NCBI RefSeq assembly: GCF_009017415.1
Contig: NC_092409.1
Coordinates: forward strand, 1,240,001-1,304,000
Reading direction: 5' to 3'
Origin: Aspergillus flavus
Taxonomy: Eukaryota; Ascomycota; Eurotiomycetes; Eurotiales; Aspergillaceae
Length of the DNA: 64,000 nucleotides
Under the pieces are notes generated by a model. The model had not been told where the DNA came from, did no database searches, and saw only the letters and a list, made by a program, of their open reading frames with translations. Position 1 is the stretch's first letter; every line of letters begins with the position of its first letter. Shown in pieces: positions 44,803 to 60,136 of the stretch. Both the position numbers and the translations under genes were made by a program.

Positions 44803-45855
44803 CTAATGGAGTCCCTTGAAGCCCTTTGCGTCCTTCATGGTAGCTTTGTAAATCGATTCCTCTGGAGCACATTCTTTGTTTGCAGTGTACCCGATATGCA
44901 TCTGCTTCCAGGGCTTCAGCGGTTCCTTCCTGAACATGCATTTATCCAAGAAAACAGTTTGCATCGTGGCAATATTCGTACTAGTAGTCCAGTAAAGCAA
45001 AAGCGCCGCCGGCATTTCATAGTAATAAGACGAAAGACCGACATTCAGGGCGAGGACCTGGATGAAAGCTCTAATTCCGCGCACAGTCAAAGCCCTATAC
45101 AGCTCTATCTTCGGCAAATCGGCCATCTCCGAGAACTTCTTGGCTTTCCAACCGGCGCTGATGTTGAGTAGGATAGACATCGTTAATGCGGCTGGGAGAA
45201 TACCCGTTGTGTCGCCTGCTAGTAGATCGGGGAACCAAAGCGCGCCTTCTGTCGCTAGGGAGGGCTCGACTTCTAGATGGAGACGGGGGGCTCCGGATGA
45301 ATTGGTAGGTTCGATGAGGGACAGGAGATACGGGATAAGGCCCTTGTCGTTTCCGGACATGGCTCGGAGTGCCTCCATGACCGATATCCAAATCGGGATT
45401 TGGAGGAAGTTAAGCGGTTTCCAGTATCTTGGGATGTTCCATCTTTTTTTTAAGTCCGCGTGTTTCGATTTCATACGTTGCGCTAGTATGGGAGTTGCAG
45501 CCGAAAGGTTTTGAATGTCGTTAACGTCGTCGACTTTGTATTGGTTTCGCAGTATATCGTCTTTGTAATGCTTCTTCCAGGAAGAGAGAAGTGGGACCAA
45601 ATCTCGCTCTTTGCGCGCTTGGATCTTAGTATATATCTGTAAAGGCATTGCGACGGTTGATCGGACGATCAATGCGGTCAATGGAATGGATACCGCCCAT
45701 GACAAGCCACTGATTGAATGGACACCCTGTATAAATGCGGATGAAGCGTCTAATAGTTCGTTGACGAAAGGCGACGGTCTTGTCGGATGGAAATGCCGGA
45801 TTTGCTGCAGAGTCGTCTTCCGCGGCGCACGGAGTGAGCGATGGAAAGGCCTCAT
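44803..45855 (-). CDS. cox18: Mitochondrial inner-membrane insertase Cox18 (Oxa1 family)
   Basis: A single exon of 350 residues. The longer frame starts at TTG, so I chose the ATG at 45855. A basic presequence (MRPFHRSLRAPRKTTLQQIR) precedes the YidC/Oxa1/Alb3 domain. Hydrophobic helices are seen at about 55-75 (LSWAVSIPLTALIVRSTVAM), 150-165 (LNFLQIPIWISVMEALRAM), 220-240 and 265-300 (FIQVLALNVGLSSYYYEMPA). The motif NFLQIPIWIS and the length favour Cox18/Oxa2 over Oxa1. Cox18 translocates the C-terminal domain of Cox2 across the inner membrane during cytochrome oxidase assembly. The gene is intronless, divergent from ALG11 with 396 bp between starts. Confidence 0.92.
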   Translation of the reverse strand: MRPFHRSLRAPRKTTLQQIRHFHPTRPSPFVNELLDASSAFIQGVHSISGLSWAVSIPLTALIVRSTVAMPLQIYTKIQARKERDLVPLLSSWKKHYKDDILRNQYKVDDVNDIQNLSAATPILAQRMKSKHADLKKRWNIPRYWKPLNFLQIPIWISVMEALRAMSGNDKGLIPYLLSLIEPTNSSGAPRLHLEVEPSLATEGALWFPDLLAGDTTGILPAALTMSILLNISAGWKAKKFSEMADLPKIELYRALTVRGIRAFIQVLALNVGLSSYYYEMPAALLLYWTTSTNIATMQTVFLDKCMFRKEPLKPWKQMHIGYTANKECAPEESIYKATMKDAKGFKGLH

Positions 45856-46251
45856 CTTGCCGGCCAATGGCTCGCTGATTGCTTTATGAGCGTCCGATAT
45901 ATGCGATTACACAAGATGGAGAGGTGAGGAAACAAAAAAAGGATATAAGTACAGTAGTATACAAGGCGATTGGCGCACTGAATAGATGTAGTATCTCCGG
46001 AGACATCAGAAAAACAAAAGAATAAATCATTTGATTGATATCACGTGGGCTTTGATGAAAGTCATACCATACAATACCATACCGAACTGTTTCTGATCGG
46101 CACGGACTCCGAGTCGGCTTATCGATAGTGAAACAACAGTCAAATAATCGCCAGCTGTTTGTTCCACAGCTCCTTGCAGTATACTGTACCTGCGCACCGC
46201 CCAACGTACGGATGAGACTACAATAGTGATGTCCGTTGTCTTTTGTTAGCC
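45856..46251. promoter_or_regulatory. Bidirectional promoter cox18 / ALG11
   Basis: 396 bp between divergent starts. A plus-strand CCAAT word at about 45864-45868 and short ATACCATA direct repeats at about 46065-46085 are the only notable features. A plus-strand upstream ATG at 46229 opens a six-codon frame (ATGTCC to TAG) ending just before the ALG11 start. Confidence 0.4.
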
Positions 46252-47982
46252 ATGATGCTGTTTCTACTGAAGACGGCGATCACCGTCCTCGCGCTCCTCG
46301 CAACCTGCATCCTGCTCCCCCGACTTCCCCTGGCGGTCCTCCGCTTTGTCCTTCGTGGTGTCGGATGGGTTATCCAAAAACGAACAAGGTCTCGTAGAGA
46401 GTACATTCTCTCACGAGTTAGGGCTGAAGATGAGGAGGCTTCATCTAAGCGAAGTAGATCGTCTTCTGGGGCTCATGGAGAGGATGAGGATTGGGAGAAG
46501 CTCGACTCGTCTAGTTCCGGTTCGGGTACACCTGGCAATAACAAGGCCCATGAGAGTGATGATTGGAATGGGATTATAGGGTTCTTTCATCCATTCTGGT
46601 ATGGTTACTACCTCTCTAGATGGTATGCATACCGTTATGAGCGCAGCTGACATGGTCTTTCTAGCAACGCCGGAGGAGGAGGAGAACGTGTTCTTTGGGA
46701 AGCTGTGAGGGCAACGCAGAAGCGCTGGCCCAGAGCGATTTGCGCTATATATACAGGAGACCACGAAGTGAACAAAACTGCCATGCTGGAGAGAGTCCAG
46801 AATCGGTTCAACATTCAACTTCATGCCCCGACAGTGGTGTTACTATACCTTACTACCCGTAAATATGTTGTCAGCAGCATGTATCCTTACATGACTCTGC
46901 TGGGTCAGTCTTTGGGATCCCTGGTTGTCGCCTATGATGCATTCAATCTTCTGGTTCCAGACGTGTTCGTCGATACCATGGGCTATGCTTTCACACTGGC
47001 CTTCTGCAAGATGCTTTTCCCGTCCGTCCCAACAGGTGCTTATGTGCACTATCCTACGATATCCACGGACATGCTCCAGTCTTTAGATGACACCACCGGC
47101 GTGAAAGGAATTAACGCTGGTGCCGGAAAGGGACTGAAAGGACAGATCAAGCGAAAGTACTGGCTTGCTTTCGCCCGTCTCTACGGCTGGGTTGGTGGCA
47201 ATGTGGACGTCGTGATGTGCAACTCCTCCTGGACATCTGCACATATTCGCACCATTTGGGGCCCATCTCGGCGGGAGCAAACTCACAAGGAGCCAACTGT
47301 TGTATTCCCACCCACGGCCGTTTCAGAGCTTCAATCGGCTATTACAGTAGATGCGGAGAGCGAGAAAACCAGGGAACCCATCATCCTGTACATTGCGCAG
47401 TTTCGGCCTGAAAAGAACCACCCATTGGTGTTGCGCTCATTCGCACGCTTCCTTCAGGAGCGCAGCAAGAATCCTACCTCAGCGTCGCAGCCACAGCCCA
47501 AATTAGTTCTCATTGGCTCTGTTCGTCATGCCAGTCCCGATGAAACCCACATCTACAATCTCCGGCTGCTAGCGCATGAACTCCGCATCCGCGATCACAC
47601 CACTTTCCTATGTGACGCTAGCTGGCCCGCTATTCTCTCCCACCTCGGTACAGCATCGGTCGGCGTCAATGGAATGTGGAACGAGCACTTTGGCATCTGC
47701 GTTGTGGAATACCAAGCCGCTGGACTCATCAGCGTGGTACATGACTCTGGTGGCCCTCGCGAGGATATTGTCGTTGACCTGGGTGATGGTGCGACAGGCT
47801 TCCGTGCCTCAACGGAAGACGAGTTCGCCGCCGCGTTCGAGGCCGCGCTGGCTCTACCAGAGCAGGAAAAGGTGGCGATGCGCTTGCGTGCAAGAAAATC
47901 TGCCCTGCGCTTTACCGAGGAGGAGTTCTCCCTCAAATGGATCAACGAGATAGGGAAACTGGTCCAACTGCAGGGTCGGTGA
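46252..47982 (+). CDS. alg11: ALG11 alpha-1,2-mannosyltransferase
   Basis: Two exons, 46252-46598 and 46665-47982, about 554 residues. The start is the ATGATG at 46252; the longer frame begins at TTG. An N-terminal membrane helix (LLKTAITVLALLATCILLPR) is followed by a Ser/Glu/Asp-rich insert of about 50 residues before the catalytic domain. The intron join restores [20 protein letters not shown], the Gly-rich donor-binding loop of ALG11. Other GT4-family motifs are VDTMGYAFTLAFCKMLFP, MCNSSWTSAHIRTIW and the EX7E-type segment NEHFGICVVEYQAAGLISVV. The enzyme adds the fourth and fifth mannoses (alpha-1,2) to dolichol-linked Man3GlcNAc2 on the cytosolic face of the ER. The acidic linker between membrane helix and catalytic domain is probably disordered. 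Confidence 0.95.
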
Positions 47983-48915
47983 TTTGCAGAATTTTGTCGG
48001 TCTGTGATATCTAGGGGTATCATATGTTTTATATTGTTAGAATCTCCTAGATTCAGCGGATGAGTGTGTATGTGAGAGTTTGTTGTGGTCATTGCAGTTT
48101 TGTTGATTAGCAGTGCATCTCCTATATGTATACTCTCTCACTGGTTATACTCCCAGCTCTAACAACAGGGTATTGTCACAATATGAGATTTGAAGGCACC
48201 TGTATCTTGTTATTCTATTCCCTGATGTTAAATCTCTCATAAATTTCGACCTCACCTAGGGCAAACACTGCCCTAAATCCAACCAATGCAGTATACTCAA
48301 GGAACCGTATCTTTCAGTGTCAGCAAACAGATTTACGTGACCTAATATAGATGGTAATAAACTCCTAAGAGCAAAACAGAAATAGATTCCAAAACATCAA
48401 CCACGGACACAATAGGTAATAGATTTGATCGTCCAAACAAGCATCCACTCGAGGATATCCCGCACACGAAACAGATGGAGTATTTCCATGGGTATGAAGA
48501 CTCATCGTAAACACATAATAATGACAGCCCGCAACCCTTGCGGACTAGGGGAATCGAACCAGGAAGCAGGATATGGAAAAATAGACGAGACATGGAAAAG
48601 AAAAAGTGAAAGAAAAAGAAAACTGAAAGCGAGAGGAAGTATGCAAAATGCATCCGGAACTTCGGTATATCAACGAAAGTCAACCCGCCGCCATCTGGTT
48701 TCCACCCTGTATCTCAACGCCAAAAAGTAGGACCCTCTATGATTGACTAAAATCCTTGTTAAACGATTGGCACAATGCCAGCTCTTGAGAAAGAAAAAAT
48801 AAAATAAAGGGGGTGTAGATGATGATAAATGGGGGAGTTGAATAGGAAAATAGGAAGGGAAGAAAAAGAGGAAAGAAGATCAGGGAAGGTCAGCTGGATA
48901 AATCGCCCCTCATGG
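47983..48915. other. Convergent spacer ALG11 / crzA
   Basis: 933 bp of 3' flanks. Contains purine-rich stretches on the plus strand (about 48590-48640 and 48790-48890). A T-arm-like string near 48550 does not fold as a tRNA. No gene supported. Confidence 0.45.
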
Positions 48916-51309
48916 TTAGGCATACCCCGAGTCCCCAGGGTTGACGTTCAGCATTTGATTCTGATTGTTCATCACATAAAGATTGTCCTGGGGACTTCCG
49001 TATCCACTCATGCCGGAGACACTACTGAGGTTTGACTCATCATCCTCGAAGCCAAACTCGCCGCCTGAGCTGGCATCAAAGCTACTACGACCTCCGATGT
49101 CACTGGGGTCTTCTGCTGCCGCAGTTATCTGATCCCACTGCAAGTTTTGCAGAGCTGGGTATTGTGCCAGCAGCGCGGCTGGGAGAACAAAACCGTTGGC
49201 ATGCTGACCATCCATTCCGGGCACCATGAGCGGTTGCGGGACCGGCTGTAAGTGGCCCGCATGCTGCTGATTCTGTTGATCCATAAGTGTGCGCTCTCGC
49301 TCTTGAGATTCTTCGTCTAGGAGTGGTTTGATACAGATTCGGCCCGCCTCTGATCGGAAATGACGGCCCAAGGCATCTGCACGCGCAAATCGGCGACCGC
49401 ATCCCCACTGCCCGCCCCGTGATAGATCACCACGGCAGACAAACTTCTTCTCGCCGGAATGTAGACCCTCATGCCTTTTACGATCGTGTTGACGAGCGAA
49501 TGCCTTCCCGCAGACGGTGCAGACGAATGGTCTTTCGTCTGTATGAGTCCGCAAATGGGACCGGAGATTGTAGGCTCTGGTGAAGCGCTTGGGGCAAAGA
49601 TGGCATTGGAAAGTAGCAGGGTGTTTCTGAACACGCTTGGAATCATTAGGGCTTGCTCCGGGCCGCTGAGGGTCCGCGAGACCCAAAATATAATTGCGGT
49701 TGTCAATAGATGATGTTGACAAACGACGCGACCGAGAGGGCGAAGGCTCCCGGGACGAGGGGTTACTGTGTGGCTGGCGGCCCGTCGAGTCAAACGGCGA
49801 CAATGACCGTGGGGATGACGGGGCCAAAGGCTCCAGGCTACTTGATACTGACACGGGGGACCGTGAGCGAGAAGCCGGATGAGCGTACGGATCAGATTTG
49901 CTACGCATGCGGCCTGTATTATTATATTAGCATGTGACAAAAGAGCGCCAAGATCGAGGGCAAGGGCGCAGGGAATAACTCTTACGCGTAGACGGAGGTG
50001 GACTTAACGAATCCAGATCTGCCGCTGGCTTGGCTGGAGGAAAGATCGGGTTTTTAGCAGGCGGCGCGAACTCCACGTTAATGGATGGTGGCGCCATCTG
50101 CGACGCTTGACCAATGTCTCCAACCATGGCGGTTCCCTGAGGCATACTGATAACGCCTTCCGCGCCGTTGCCATAGATATCTGTGGGGGGACATGAGTAT
50201 CGGTTCCCCGCAGGAGCGGAGATATACGGCATGTTAGGGATCAGGTCATTCCCTTGCTGGGGCATTAGTTGCGGAGAAATGTACGGACTGTGGATGGGAC
50301 TGATGCCCTGTTGGTGCTGCTGCTGCTGCTGCTGCTCCGACAGTGTAAAGGATTCGATTCCGAGCGAGCTGTCGTAGAGTCCCGGGTCATTCTGAGGCGC
50401 CAAGAGCGGAGATGGGTTATTATCTACCCCGTCAAAGGACTCATGATGTGACATGTACGGAGAGGGCGCAGCAGATGAAACCTCAGACACCTCCGAGGGG
50501 GCACGCCGATGGCCCTGAAAGGCGGCGTTGCCCATCATGCTCTGCCAGTCCGGAGGCGCATTGCCTGTCATGTATGCAGCACTGGCCGGGTCCAACGACG
50601 TATGGCGGGAGTGCTGCGGGGTATAGTATGCCCCTGGGGTCGAATTCGGAGGAGACATAGGGCCTGGTGACGAATGATGAGGCTGCTGCTCCTGCGGAGA
50701 CATTTGCGGAGAGGTTACGGAGTGTGGAGAGGGCATTTGGCCGATCAGATCGACCGGGTTGACCGCCTGGTTGACTTGTTGGGGATGTCCCTGCATCTGA
50801 GTGTCGAGCATCAGCGAGGAATCGTATTCGGAGGCGGTCGTGCTGTTGGGACTATGATTCGGGTACAGGGAGAAATCGAAATCGGTCGGGTTTGAGTTCA
50901 ACAGGGTGGAGAAGTTTTCCTCATGCGGCTGCTGATGTTGCTGAAGCTGAGGTTGCATCGAAAGGCCCGATGAGTGGTCGAGCTGGTTGACCAGCCCTGG
51001 ATCGAAGGACTGCAGTTGGAGGCTGTGAGAGAAGGCTTGATCGGGCGGGGCCAGTGTTTGCGCGCTGGTCGGGGAGAGGTAGCCGCCGGCGGTATAGCTG
51101 TAGGAGTCGGCACCAGGTGAATTCGAATTCGGATTGGCATTAAACGATGCTGAATTCTGGAAAGATGAAACGGTGAAGGAAGGATCTAGAGTCAAGCCCG
51201 GCGAAGCGTTGTTGTATTGGTGCTGCGGATGGGCTGAGGGGCTCACACTGCGGTTTTTAACGTCCGCAGTGGATTGCCCTGCATCCCGGAGCGTGTCCTG
51301 GGAAGCCAT
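48916..51309 (-). CDS. crzA: Calcineurin-responsive C2H2 factor CrzA
   Basis: Two exons, 51309-49986 and 49913-48916, about 773 residues. The first 440 residues are low-complexity, Gln/Ser/Pro/Asn-rich, with a Gln tract (encoded at about 50313-50337) typical of transcription activators. PSINVEF at residues 408-414 fits the PxIxIT calcineurin-docking pattern. A Ser/Arg-rich segment ([20 protein letters not shown]) may serve as phospho-regulated nuclear signal. Two canonical C2H2 fingers follow: C545-H565 ([20 protein letters not shown]) and C573-H593 ([20 protein letters not shown]); a third, atypical finger-like unit ([20 protein letters not shown]) follows, as in other CrzA proteins. Dephosphorylation by calcineurin brings the family into the nucleus to drive calcium, alkali and cell-wall stress genes. 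galA lies directly upstream on the same strand. Confidence 0.95.
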
Positions 51310-53267
51310 CGCGAATCGATGTATCCCAGAATAGATACCACGCGAAGCAAGGCTGAGGGCGCAAAAGACAGCGGTGGCAGCAATGGAATGATCGATCGAT
51401 CAATCAAAGCGGGGGGGATTCGCGTCGACGACGGGCGGAAGAGAGGGGCGGTGATGGTAAGATGAAAGTAATTGTTGGGAGCGATACGGCAGATGAGTGG
51501 CCAATTTCAGGCACACATGGGGAAAACGAGACGATTTAGTATATAAGAAGTGCCGAAACGCTGACAGGAGGATTGGACAACTAAGGAGCGATAGGGGGCA
51601 GTCGATCGACTGTGAGAGTGCACCTTGCGAATCAGCCTCGTGGGTTCAGTCAAGTTTGGTCTGGGGGAATGTTTCACATTCTCTCTCTCTCCATAAGGTA
51701 GTAGTATGTATGTAAGAGAAAAAGGTACCCTGCAATGAAATGGGGGCCGTCAATTCCCCGCTACTAGTAGTTTGTCAAAGAGCCTCCCCGTAGTGTTAAA
51801 GAGATGTCAACCCAACTGATGTTGTTGTAGAATAGCGGGTGGTAGTAGCCGTGGTGGAAACATGAGACAAGCGATGATTTAAGAAGATCGAAGATCCCTT
51901 TCATAAAGTTGTTTTTCTCCCTTTCCAGATACTTTCCCTTTCTGGGTCCAGCAGCCATGCCCGCCTTACTGCCTGAACCCTGCACGTGAGGTTGGATCCC
52001 AGGTATGTTTGAAAATTATTCCCTCACTCAGATCTCTTCTCTGATGATATCTAATAATAGTCTTCAAACCTTCATCGTCACTGCCTACCCAGTTTCTTAC
52101 TATATTTGGGGTATCTCTCTGGTTTGAAGGCAAACATTTCTAGAATACGAAACAAACACTCAAGGCAGATACTTAGTACACAGCATTAGCCCCGGCCGAG
52201 TTGACGATCCACCCCAAACCAAGAACTGTGGGCTCTGAGTTGGCGGTATGTATGTACCTCCTCATACATACATAGATCCATGCTCTGACAGGAGATAGAT
52301 GACTCTGGTCTTTTATGTGTTGCTCACGCCGAAAAACAATTAGGTAGCCATGATACTGACATATTGAGGTGTTGTTAGGCAGGTAAGATCGGTATCGTAC
52401 CATCGTATCTCTACGGTACGGATCTGTCACAAACAAGCACTCGAAGCGAAGACGTGCAGCACAATCTACCGCGTCCCATTCGTCCCGGATCTTAGCATAT
52501 GACGGTGCCTGACGACAACATGGCCAGTGTCATTAGTACGGTATGTATGGTATGGACAATACAGTCAATCCAGAGCCCTAACAGTTCACATCTCTAACAG
52601 GAGCATATTGATGCTCTACTGAATAAAAGCAAATGACAAGAAACACAGGTACATAGTACAAACAAAGAGAAAATAAGAAATCATAAATCATTGTGCGCGA
52701 AATAAACGACCAGATCCATTTAACCAACTCGTCTATTAAGCGGTGGATCCCAACCCAAGTACTTATCAGTTACTCTATCTCGTTCCAAGATGGACACTCC
52801 CCACAATTTCATAACTAGAGTTATGCCTAACTAGCAATGGACGTCAATGATTGGAGCTGACCACCTATTCAGAGCGACGATCACTGCGATTTCCGGGATA
52901 GAAAGTCAGCCTGACGGTCTCCCTTTTCTTTCGCTTCTTCATTTTCCTTTGAGCCTCCCGAATAACATGGCCTGACTGGGTTTTTCTCACCCTGGAAGTG
53001 GAACTCAACCACAATCCGTCGTCTTGCACAGCCACTGTTGGTGCTACCAGCTTTCCCCCCTCATAGGTAGGGACTGTTTTCTTTTTCTTTTGGTTTTCTC
53101 TTGCTCGGGTAATTTGAATTGAACCATTATTGAGTTTAAAATTCTCCCCATCTCCAAGTAGTGACTGTTCTATATTTATACGACATGTAGAATTGATATA
53201 TGTACATAGAAGCACGGACAGCAATCCAAATTAAGTTTCGACACAGGTAGGAAAAACAAAAGGTAAA
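51310..53267. other. crzA upstream region, 2 kb
   Basis: Long promoter/leader of crzA. A three-codon upstream frame (ATG TGT GCC TGA, minus strand 51518-51507) lies about 200 bp before the start. CT/GA runs occur at about 51680-51692. A perfect 10-bp hairpin lies at 52247-52274. An open frame at 52865-53224 begins at TTG, is Lys/Arg-rich and unlike any family I know, so I do not call it a gene. Confidence 0.45.
52247..52274. repeat. Perfect 10-bp inverted repeat
   Basis: TATGTATGTA at 52247-52256 and its exact complement TACATACATA at 52265-52274, with an 8-base loop. It could be a cruciform, a terminator-like hairpin in RNA or only a microsatellite artefact. Confidence 0.8.
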
Positions 53268-56431
<3,164 letters not shown>

Positions 56432-59400
56432 TCAGGACTTGGGCAGGGTGCAACCACGTAGAATTGGTTTTTGGGGGGTTGCCTTCTTTTTACCAAAGAC
56501 AATGCCCTCGTCCTCAGAGTCGTCCTCCGACTCATTTTCATCGTCGCAGTAATACCGAGACTCATCATCATCCGCGGATCGTGCCAGGTTTGTCTGCGGT
56601 GCTTTAACGGTTTCACCCGTCCGAAGGATCGATGGAACTTGAATTGCTGGAACGCCATCTTTCCCTGACGTATCACCTCCACTAGAAAGCGATGACACCC
56701 CGGAGGCGACGGATGGTATACTCGGATGAGAAGCGCTCTGAGACATTCCACTGGTGTAGTCCTCGAGTGAGGACGAGGCAGCAGACGGAGGCGATGTAGT
56801 CAGGCCCCCAGGCGGAGAGTCGGAAAAGATATTTTCACCGAGCGAGTCCGTAGCTCGGGCCTGCACCTCGGATCGTAGGTTGATGCAATCCTTCGTAGAT
56901 GGCTCGCTTCCCCTACGATAACATGACTTGAGCCCATTGGTGGGAGGTTCAATGTCACTCCGTCGCTTACGTAGTAAGGCTTCCTTGGTGAGATGAAAAG
57001 GCTCGGTGGAAGACTTGCCCGGCAGTTGATGGGAGCGGTTGCGGCGGTGACCTGAAGGTATCGTGTTCGATCCTTCAACCCGTAACAAGGATACGTCCTC
57101 CTCTGGCAGCAGATTCGAATGTTGGCCAATCGCAGATGCGACGCTCAACGCCAAGGTGGGCTCGCAGTGACGGTCCCCATCCAAGGACGCAGTCTCGGAG
57201 ACCGACTTATCTGAGCGCCGCTCTCCCGACTGGAGTCCTCTGGCCAGTCGAAGGCTTGCACCGCCAAATAGGCCGCCGACATTTGTAGTCCCTGCGGTCT
57301 CCATACGAGCGGGGGTGACGGTTCTTTGGGGTGCCGGGGTGGAATTGTTATTCGTTGCCTTGATTGTTTTTGCAGATTCGGCTGTCGACAACGTAGATAC
57401 GGCACGCTCTGGTGGCTCAGGCCGTGGGGTCCGGTCAAGCGATATGGGTGAATTCACCAGGGCTCCCTCGAAATAACAAGTTTGCTCATCCCGACCCACC
57501 GGGCTTGCGGTGACACTCTGTGAGAGGGGATGCTCACCATCCTTGCTTAGGCGGGGTGGCCGCAGAAAGTCTTCATCCCTGAGACTAGCACGACGACTGT
57601 CCCAAAGGTACTTTCCAATACTGTTGGTACTTGAAGTGGAGGAAGACTCGACTGAGGGAGCCGCACTAGAAGTACGCTTGCGAGTATCTTTATCCTTCGA
57701 CCTCCCGGTAAGGTAGTTGGACCACTTGGCAACATTGGATCGCACACGTTGTATAAACGGTACTTTGCTCACGGCCGTTGTAACCTCCTCATTAGACACT
57801 TCAATCCTTTTACCTTTACTCAGATACCCTGGATCAGTCTCCTCGACCCACGCTCTGGGATTGGGTAGACCGTCCAAGACCCAAGGATGATGCTTGATCT
57901 CTTTCACAGTGATTCTCTTCACCGGATCCTTCGTGAGGAGGCGTTTCAACAAGTCAAATAACTCATCGTCGATCTCCTCATACCCGAGCTCATCTTCCAT
58001 TCGCTTAGCGCTATTATCAGAACGAGGCCATTGACCGACAGTGTCAGGGTCATCCTCAACAGGTTTCAGGCGTTTGCGTGGGATGAAGACTTCCTTCTTC
58101 ACAATCGTTTGGAACATACTGTATTCATCATCGGAGACAAATGGCAAGCGCCCAAAGATCATACCATAAAGAGTTACGCCAAGGGACCAAACATCGATAG
58201 CACCGGTAATCCGCGGGGCGGACCCAAGGGCGTCGACGAACTCTTCGCCTGTATAACACAGCTCAGGAGCGTAGAAAGCAGGCGTTCCAACCGTTTTAGA
58301 AAGTTCCCGAGCGTCATCCAGCTCAGTCGCGTCGGTCTCTCCAACTTGCTCTTCGTCCTCATCCCTCATGGGCCGCCCTAGGTAAGATACACCGAAGTCC
58401 GATATTTTAACACGGTGGTTGCTGGTGAGCAGGAGATTTGCAGGCTTAATATCACGGTGAATGATACCCTGGTAGTGGAGATACTCGAGACCAAGCAAGG
58501 AGTCTCGGAAAGCGTTGCGTGCTTCGTCGAGTGTCAAACAGGGAACGTAAGACATATCATCGTCGTCGGGCGTCCATTCAGGTTCCGAAGGTGCGTATCC
58601 AAAGCTACTCGACGCTGTGCTAAACCGTCTTTCGAAGGAATAATCCACATAAGACCCATACATACTGCCCTCCACTGCAGCTAAGGCCGCATCATGGGAG
58701 GAATGGCTGGGAGAGGACTGAATGTCTTCATGGCTGGTCTTCGAACAGCTCGGCGTACGAGTGACCGTCAATTCGGGACCTAATTCATCATCCGACTCCG
58801 CTCCGTGCTCTAAACTCCAGGCCGGAATAGGGCCTTCCTGAGCGTGTTCGGCCTGAATTTGACGTCGCTCACGGGCCCTTTCGCGTTGGCGGCGGAGATG
58901 CTGGGCAGTCCGGACATACTGCTGACATTCTTCCATGAACGAGGGGGAATCCGGAATGCCTGCTTTTTCGCGCTCCAGTCGACGTTTATCCACATGGACG
59001 ATTTCACGCAGGCCTCGTCGCCGCCAGATGATTTCACCGTTCTCAACATATTCAAGGACGATATATACCTTCTGGCGATTGGGGTCATCGATGACCTCTA
59101 GGAGGCTAACCACGTTTGGGTGCCGCGCCTTCTTCAGGATCGCAACTTCCTTCTTCACCTTGTCCTCGGGATTCCCAAGCTTCCCCAGGCGGCGTCTTTT
59201 CGAATACCGCTGGACAATCTTAATGGCGACCTTCTGGCGAGTGCCCACGTGTCTCCCTAGTTTCACTTTCCCATGCTCGCCGCGTCCGAGCTCTTCCAGA
59301 ATCTCATATTGATTAATAACTTTGTTTCCAGTCACAGTATCTCTGTCCACTTCAGCTGTATGTGTTCTGTGGATACCTGTAAGCGACGACACATAAAGAA

Positions 59401-60136
59401 GGCACCTAAATGAAACTTACTCTTTCGGTGGCTGCAGATGGGTCGGATGGAGGGACGGGCTGCTGATGCGGCCTTCATCATCTGATACGAGTGAAGAGGT
59501 TGAACGAAGAGGGCTACGGACAGAAAATAGCCCCGGACTGGACACTGGGGTATTGCCTGCTGTACGAGAGGCACGCGATGGGGCAAATCGTCCAAGAACC
59601 TCGGTTTGTGATGGGTAGGAGTTCCGCGAACGGAGAGACGGATGCTGATAAGTAGGATGGACCTGAGACTGGAGGACAGCGTAGGATTGATCGGGATAGA
59701 CTGGGTATTCGGGAGCTTGAGTATCCGACTGCCCCAGGTGGGAACTCCTCCGAGGAAGGGGAATCCGTCCGATCGCGCCGAGTTCCGATCGAGCATCTAC
59801 AACACTATCCTCGTTCAATGCTTGAAGTGAACTCGAAGAGGTTCGGGTGGAGGGTGATCGCGAGGTACTGGAGGAATGATAGAGATGCGAGAACGGATGA
59901 CGAAGAGCGGTTTGGCCGTCCGCTAGATCGTTCTGGAGGGGCAGTTTGGCGGTTGGTGGCCTGGTCACGGACGGTTTCACCTCGACCTCTGTTGACGATT
60001 GCGACGAATCCGAGCCCTCACGGGGCTTATCCCGGGCTTGTCTGCGGGCGCTGTCCGATATATGGCCATTTCGGGCAAGGTGATTAATGGGTTCCTCCAG
60101 ACCGGATACTGAAGGGGGCCGATCAGTCATTTTCAT
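56432..60136 (-). CDS. CaMKK / SNF1-activating Ser/Thr kinase (Sak1/Ssp1-like)
   Basis: Two exons, 60136-59421 and 59366-56432, about 1216 residues. I chose the ATG at 60136 (MKMTDRPPSV), the first in frame. The first 240 residues are Ser/Pro-rich. The kinase domain starts near residue 259 with YEILEELGRGEHGKVKLG, Lys288 in VAIKIVQR, then the catalytic loop HRDIKPANLL (Asp544), DFGVSYLGRP (Asp562) and APELCYTGEEF. Between strand 5 and helix D (about 352-513) a 160-residue, charged and Ser-rich insert interrupts the fold. The 500-residue C-terminus is Ser/Thr-rich. This architecture is that of fungal kinases upstream of AMPK/Snf1 (Sak1, Tos3, Ssp1) and of calcium/calmodulin kinase kinase. The intron uses the second of two nearby AGs; the first would cause a stop. 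Confidence 0.92.

Noticed and set aside
48540..48640. tRNA-like T-arm string (GGTTCGATTCC on the minus strand)
   Set aside because: The flanking bases do not pair into a T stem or acceptor stem and no anticodon arm follows.
52865..53224. 119-codon minus-strand frame, Lys/Arg-rich
   Set aside because: It starts at TTG, has no early ATG and no recognisable family, and no splice partner was found.
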